DNA from: G963665925 sp050596425
GTDB taxonomy: Bacteria > Bacillota > Clostridia > Peptostreptococcales > Acidaminobacteraceae
Direction of reading: 5' to 3'
Assembly: GCF_050596425.1 (NCBI RefSeq)
Contig: NZ_CP192292.1
Location: forward strand, 682,001 to 746,000
Length of the DNA: 64,000 nt
Positions 60,249-64,000 of this stretch are shown piece after piece. Under the pieces are notes generated by a model. The model saw nothing but the letters and a program-made list of their open reading frames with translations. It searched no databases and had not been told where the DNA came from. Position 1 is the first letter of the stretch, and every line of letters starts with the position of its first letter. The translations under genes and the position numbers were made by a program.

Positions 60249-60848
60249 ATGAAAAAAATGAATTCAAAACAAATAACTTTGGTTACAGGAACATCTTTAA
60301 TCATAGTTGCAGTAATATTCGGTGCTTTGATTTTTTCGAAGCTCAATACAGGGGAAGTTGCAAAAGACATTGTATTATCTGAAAATCAAGATGATACCCC
60401 CGTTGCAGAAGAAATAGAAGAAAATGAAGAAGTTAAGCAAGTCGTTGAAGTTCCTAAAATTCAGGATACTGAAACAAAGCTGACAGAAGATAAGAATGAA
60501 GTTACAGTCATTGATGAACCAATGCCTGAACCACCAGATAAACCAGAACTAGAAGCGCCAAAAGATAAACCTGAAACTAATGACGATATAGAAAATATGG
60601 ATAATGTGCCAGAGTACAAGGAAGAAGATTTAGTTGTTGAACCTGAGGAAGTTGTTGTGGTGAATGAACCCCAAGAATCAACAGAACCAGAGCCAGAGCC
60701 AGTAGTAGAAGAAGAGAGCGAAAGCAATTTAGTACCATCATCTAAAAACCCATTTTTAAATCCAGAGAATGCGGCAAAACCTATAGAGTCAAATGGCGAA
60801 GACTATTATGAAGATGGAAGAAAAGCTGGTGAAGGCGACAAATTTTAA
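60249..60848 (+). CDS. Membrane-anchored acidic Pro/Glu-rich protein
   Basis: A 199-residue bitopic protein. The N-terminal helix is LVTGTSLIIVAVIFGALIF (residues ~10-28). A roughly 150-residue extracytoplasmic stalk rich in Glu, Pro and Asp follows (EPEPEPVVEEESES), and a short conserved-looking end (GEDYYEDGRKAGEGDKF). It may span the cell wall as a flexible stalk linking the membrane to pilus or adhesin parts. Follows padR with an AAGGAGG site. No named function. Confidence 0.8.
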   Translation: MKKMNSKQITLVTGTSLIIVAVIFGALIFSKLNTGEVAKDIVLSENQDDTPVAEEIEENEEVKQVVEVPKIQDTETKLTEDKNEVTVIDEPMPEPPDKPELEAPKDKPETNDDIENMDNVPEYKEEDLVVEPEEVVVVNEPQESTEPEPEPVVEEESESNLVPSSKNPFLNPENAAKPIESNGEDYYEDGRKAGEGDKF

Positions 60849-60865
60849 CCAATTAAAAATATTTT

Positions 60866-60901
60866 AGACAGTCTCTTAGAAAGTAGGAGCTGTCTTTTTT
60901 T
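60866..60901 (+). terminator. Terminator between the stalk protein and the surface protein
   Basis: AGACAG-TCTC pairs with GGAG-CTGTCT and is followed by seven T residues. The next gene's ribosome site begins three bases later. Confidence 0.78.
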
Positions 60902-60915
60902 ATGGAGGAATGAAA

Positions 60916-62955
60916 ATGATGAAGAAATTTAAAAGTGTACTAGTACTATTTCTTGTCATGGTATTATTGATTGGTTCTTTAACCGTATATGCCGATGACA
61001 ATGCTGATACAGGTTCAGGTGATACAAGTAATGCACTGGATGGTAAAGGGTTTTACCGTGGCAGTGAATATATGTATAAAGTATCTGTATATGTTGGTTT
61101 GTCAGATCAAGCTGATAAGAATACAAATTTAAGCTCAGATTGGAAAATGATTGGCTCAAGACCTATATATGTTAAACCATCCAACTTTTCAATGCCATCA
61201 AACGTGTTTTTTGGTATTGAAAATAAAGTGAGTTATCAAGAGGGAAATGCTTTAACACCTAATAACAGTCCAATCATAGTTACTGACAATCCACCACCAA
61301 TACCAATTACGAATGGTGGTAATATAGGCTCTGTAAAATCCTATTTTGGAGATGTAAATACGCTTGATATGTTTATAAATTATTTTGCCACTCAAAAAGG
61401 AACTTCTAGAGAAGGTCTAGTTAAAAACATAAGTTTTACTATTGAAGGTGATAGAAAATTCTATCCCGCAGAAGAAATCCTGCCCATCAAAGTTGATGGC
61501 CAATATCAAAATAAAGTGCCATGGCTTATTGTGTATGAACCTGTGATTATTTCATACCTAAAAGACCGTACAACTATATTAGCCTTTACTGCCACAGAAT
61601 ATGCCTTAGCTCAAAAGCTAGGGTATTTTAATTTTAGGGGTGGAGCTGATGGGCAGTATATTTCAGGGATGACCCATTCTGATTTGCCAAATTCAATTTT
61701 TTTAGAAGAAAGTTGGTTTGGTTATCCGGTAACGTCTGCACTTCCTGATAATGTGTATTGGGATTTAGATCGTATCATAGCAGGCGGTGGTTGGGGTATG
61801 CGCCTATTAAAGGCGAATTCGGTCAATGTAGTTGAAAATGATACAGAGTATGACTATGGGTATCGTGTTGACACAGATGTTATTACGTCAGTTCGAATTT
61901 ACGCAAGTGATGACATAACGCCTGATAACCGCCATGTAAGTGAAGCTGCCTACAAAAATCCAGTTAAAAATACAGCCACTGTAACCATCACTGCCAATGG
62001 CTATTCAAAGAGTACAGAAGTTGTTATTCCTAGTGGCGGTTCAGAACTTGTTTGGCTCAAATGGCATACTCCAAACATGCCTAGTGATGTAACAATTCAA
62101 GTAAATATTAGTGGAAACAGTGCAGCTAAAATTGATGGAACAAGTCGAAGTGCTACTTTAATTGGTAAAGTTGTAGATTTAAGCTTGAGCGAACCACCAA
62201 ATCCAACGGCCAATGAACGAAACAATCATTTTACCTTACCAAGTATTCCGGTAAAAGCAGAGAAAATTAATGCGAATTGGGGTGTGTATGATTGTAACTG
62301 GATTCCAAAATGGGTATGGCATCCAAAATGGGAATGGGAATCTGATTGGCAGAAGGATTACTATACCTATCATCATTCTGGTGGATGCAGAGATACTGAT
62401 GGTGATGGAGATGACGATTATTGCCCGGGGCACAGAAGGTATCGCTGGGTTGATCGAGGCGAGTGGGTTGATAACGGTCATTGGGTAGATGAAGGACACT
62501 GGGAATATGATTATACGAACTATAGTGCCAGTCTCACAGGGGCGATGACATTAAAACCAGATGAAAAATCGCCAACCGCTGACGGAGAGGTTATGAGATC
62601 AGGCTATGGTGTGAATATCAATGTTTCAACCTTCCCAACAACCAATGCACCAGGTTCTCACGTTACCAATGCTCAAAATGTTATTACCTATTTCCCTGAG
62701 TTTCATTATGACACTTACTGGAGGTTGCTGGATGCAACGGGATATGGTGAATTTGCTTTTAAGGATAATAAGTATTCAACATATAATAGCCGAGTTCATT
62801 TTACACCACTATGGTTTCCAGATGGAAGGTATAGTGTCTATTCAGAAATAATTGATATGTGGACGCCAGATGGCATGCTTAGAATTAATTTAAATGACGA
62901 TGTGACCATTGATGGAGATTTATACATGGACTGGCACATAGGTAAATTAAGATAA
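60916..62955 (+). CDS. Secreted surface protein with Trp-rich segment
   Basis: A 679-residue exported protein. Signal peptide residues 1-26 (VLVLFLVMVLLIGSLTVYA). No LPXTG, SLH or C-terminal membrane helix is seen. Residues ~455-540 are extremely Trp rich: WIPKWVWHPKWEWESDW, then RYRWVDRGEWVDNGHWVDEGHWEY, which I cite as WVDRGEW, WVDNGHW and WVDEGHW, a repeated seven-residue unit. A CRDTDGDGDDDYC loop resembling a calcium-binding site lies between. It closes the ICE plus-strand transfer block and may be a mating adhesin. The ATG at 60916 is seven bases after GGAGG. Confidence 0.8.
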   Translation: MMKKFKSVLVLFLVMVLLIGSLTVYADDNADTGSGDTSNALDGKGFYRGSEYMYKVSVYVGLSDQADKNTNLSSDWKMIGSRPIYVKPSNFSMPSNVFFGIENKVSYQEGNALTPNNSPIIVTDNPPPIPITNGGNIGSVKSYFGDVNTLDMFINYFATQKGTSREGLVKNISFTIEGDRKFYPAEEILPIKVDGQYQNKVPWLIVYEPVIISYLKDRTTILAFTATEYALAQKLGYFNFRGGADGQYISGMTHSDLPNSIFLEESWFGYPVTSALPDNVYWDLDRIIAGGGWGMRLLKANSVNVVENDTEYDYGYRVDTDVITSVRIYASDDITPDNRHVSEAAYKNPVKNTATVTITANGYSKSTEVVIPSGGSELVWLKWHTPNMPSDVTIQVNISGNSAAKIDGTSRSATLIGKVVDLSLSEPPNPTANERNNHFTLPSIPVKAEKINANWGVYDCNWIPKWVWHPKWEWESDWQKDYYTYHHSGGCRDTDGDGDDDYCPGHRRYRWVDRGEWVDNGHWVDEGHWEYDYTNYSASLTGAMTLKPDEKSPTADGEVMRSGYGVNINVSTFPTTNAPGSHVTNAQNVITYFPEFHYDTYWRLLDATGYGEFAFKDNKYSTYNSRVHFTPLWFPDGRYSVYSEIIDMWTPDGMLRINLNDDVTIDGDLYMDWHIGKLR

Positions 62956-62959
62956 AAAA

Positions 62960-63024
62960 TTATCCGAGTAAAATAGTAGAAAAGCCAAAATTAAAGCCTT
63001 TCTTATATAATTTTACTCGGATAA
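62960..63024. terminator. Bidirectional terminator or structured end between surface gene and integrase
   Basis: TTATCCGAGTAAAAT (62960-62974) and ATTTTACTCGGATAA (63010-63024) are perfect inverted copies around a 35-base loop that contains a smaller AGAAA/TTTCT pair. It separates two convergent genes. Confidence 0.75.
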
Positions 63025-63039
63025 CTTTACTTTGATTAA

Positions 63040-64000
63040 TTAGTTACTTTGATTATATTTGTTTAAGAATGTCAACAATCCAACTTTGACAGGTTCGATA
63101 GATTGATTGTCAATCATGGAAGTATTTAACACTTCTCCCCTTTCTCGCAAGTATTTATTCGCTAATTCAGGAGTAACGCTCGCATAAATAGTTGTTGACA
63201 TTATTGAAGAATGACCTAAAAAAGCTTTAATTACAACAAGTGATTCACCACATTCTAGCATATGAACTGCTATGGAATGTCTGAAGGAATGAGGTGTGTA
63301 TGTCTTTTGTCTGAAAAGATGTGGATAGTCATCCTTGGATTTTGTAACGTATTTTTTTACTACTTCCTCAACACAAGAAATAGACATTTTTTCATGAGTT
63401 CTACTCGAAAAAACATGCCTTAATCTATCATTTTGGCAAGAAACATCCAAATTTCTGCTTATAAGATAACTTTTAAGCATTGCAGCACAATTTTGTGGTA
63501 TTGTTACTAAACGTGCTTTGTTGCCTTTACCAACAAGTCGAATGTTAGTTTCTGTACCAAAGTAAAGGTCATTTAGAGTTAAATCACATATTTCTTGAGC
63601 GCGAGCACCACTTGCATATAACAAACTGAGCAACATAGTATTCCTTTTACCAATAGCTGTCCCAATATTTGGTGCCTTAAGAATGATTGAGATTTCTTCC
63701 TTTGTGAAATACTTGATGTCTGAATTTTTTGGTACATTTTTCTTTGGGATTGCAATGGTATCTGAATGAAAGCGTAAAGCTTCTTTAAAATTATTCTTCA
63801 AAGCATATTTTGCAAATGATAGAATTGCTGTACGCCTTAAATTTCGTGTAGCCGGAGAACATCCTCGTTTTGTTTCAAGCCACAATAAAAATGCTGAAAT
63901 GTTTTCAGATGTAAGAGTATCAAATGTAATCTTATCTGGAGTTACCCCTTCTTTCTCATACAAAAATTCATAAAGCAATTGAAATGCATATTGGTATGAA
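63040..64000 (-). CDS. int: Tyrosine recombinase / integrase (5' end beyond window)
   Basis: The frame is open through the right window edge; 320 codons are visible, and a TTG internal start at 63978 is not convincing, since upstream codons (SYQYAFQL) continue an N-terminal SAM-like domain. The catalytic domain shows the first Arg in LYASGARAQEICDL, Lys in LVGKGNKARLV, the HxxR box in HSFRHSIAVHML, and the second His with GHSSIMSTTIY and the Tyr. The set R-K-H-R-H-Y is complete. It should excise and integrate the ICE. Convergent to the transfer genes. The attachment site is outside. Confidence 0.92.
   Translation of the reverse strand, partial: SYQYAFQLLYEFLYEKEGVTPDKITFDTLTSENISAFLLWLETKRGCSPATRNLRRTAILSFAKYALKNNFKEALRFHSDTIAIPKKNVPKNSDIKYFTKEEISIILKAPNIGTAIGKRNTMLLSLLYASGARAQEICDLTLNDLYFGTETNIRLVGKGNKARLVTIPQNCAAMLKSYLISRNLDVSCQNDRLRHVFSSRTHEKMSISCVEEVVKKYVTKSKDDYPHLFRQKTYTPHSFRHSIAVHMLECGESLVVIKAFLGHSSIMSTTIYASVTPELANKYLRERGEVLNTSMIDNQSIEPVKVGLLTFLNKYNQSN

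Larger units (their letters stand above)
28684..64000 (+). mobile_element. Integrative conjugative element (left edge approximate, right edge beyond window)
   Basis: A continuous set of plasmid-like maintenance (parA, parB), helicase, primase-like, mobilisation (oriT candidate, mobC, relaxase), coupling protein, pilus/secretion and integrase genes, nearly all on the plus strand, with the integrase on the minus strand at the far end. This layout is that of clostridial ICEs. Left of parA lie insertion sequences and a possible cargo operon, so the real left end could be anywhere between about 23.1 and 28.6 kb. attL and attR cannot be fixed from this window. Confidence 0.8.

Noticed and set aside
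60461..60727. Minus-strand Ser/Gly-rich frame of 88 residues
   Set aside because: A mirror of the Glu/Pro-rich stalk gene; composition follows from the opposite strand.

Overview
This window looks like a chromosomal segment of a low-GC, Gram-positive, anaerobic-type member of Clostridia (Firmicutes). The evidence is strong AGGAGG ribosome binding sites, TTG and GTG starts, S-layer-homology (SLH) anchoring, a small alarmone synthetase and clostridial-type conjugative element genes. The exact genus cannot be read from the sequence. Roughly the first 21.2 kb is ordinary chromosome. The rest, about 23.1 to 64 kb, is accessory DNA dominated by one large integrative conjugative element (ICE) that runs off the right edge.

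Region 1 (1-21233), chromosome. It opens with the 3' end of an HD-GYP c-di-GMP phosphodiesterase followed by a PilZ c-di-GMP receptor. A tight cluster follows: a D-2-hydroxyacid dehydrogenase, a PHP phosphatase and RlmN. Next are small stress or hypothetical genes and a secreted 5'-nucleotidase with a LysM domain. After these come a radical SAM protein of the YtqA type, two HAD phosphatases, a RelQ-like alarmone synthetase, a metallophosphoesterase and a FlK-like thioesterase. The region ends with an orphan sensor kinase, a methyltransferase, an ABC-F ATPase and a TrmA/RlmD-type RNA uracil methyltransferase. Many genes are separated by clear intrinsic terminators.

Region 2 (21234-28526), insertion hot spot. 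A class C group II intron sits directly behind an intrinsic terminator. Next is a minus-strand mini-operon: an XRE regulator, a SAM methyltransferase, and a HEPN-like gene interrupted by one in-frame TGA. An IS66-family element follows, with a perfect 8-bp target duplication, then an IS30-family transposase.

Region 3 (about 28.6-44.3 kb), ICE maintenance and mobilisation. An array of roughly 20-bp-spaced direct repeats precedes a parA-parB operon. A 2368-residue methylase-helicase follows; its disordered linker hides a second gene (tnpV-like) in another frame, with its own ribosome site and terminator. Then come a RadC/JAB protein flanked by two related small proteins and a primase-like TOPRIM protein. 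A tRNA-like element, an HNH-like protein, a four-palindrome oriT candidate, MobC and a relaxase frame broken by one TAA codon complete the block.

Region 4 (44.4-64.0 kb), transfer apparatus. A VirD4/TraG coupling protein, a VirB2-like subunit, a VirB6/TrbL-like protein and a VirB3-like protein are combined with a nearly complete Tad/Flp pilus machine: prepilin peptidase, CpaB, CpaE-like ATPase, CpaF/TadA ATPase, TadB, TadC, two TadE/F-like pseudopilins and a Flp-like pilin candidate. Two large surface proteins and a PadR regulator with an obvious operator accompany it. I see no VirB4 ATPase in the window. The working model is that relaxase and coupling protein deliver DNA to a Tad-type envelope machine, with surface adhesins aiding mating contact. 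A tyrosine integrase on the minus strand, cut by the window edge, marks the right side of the ICE.
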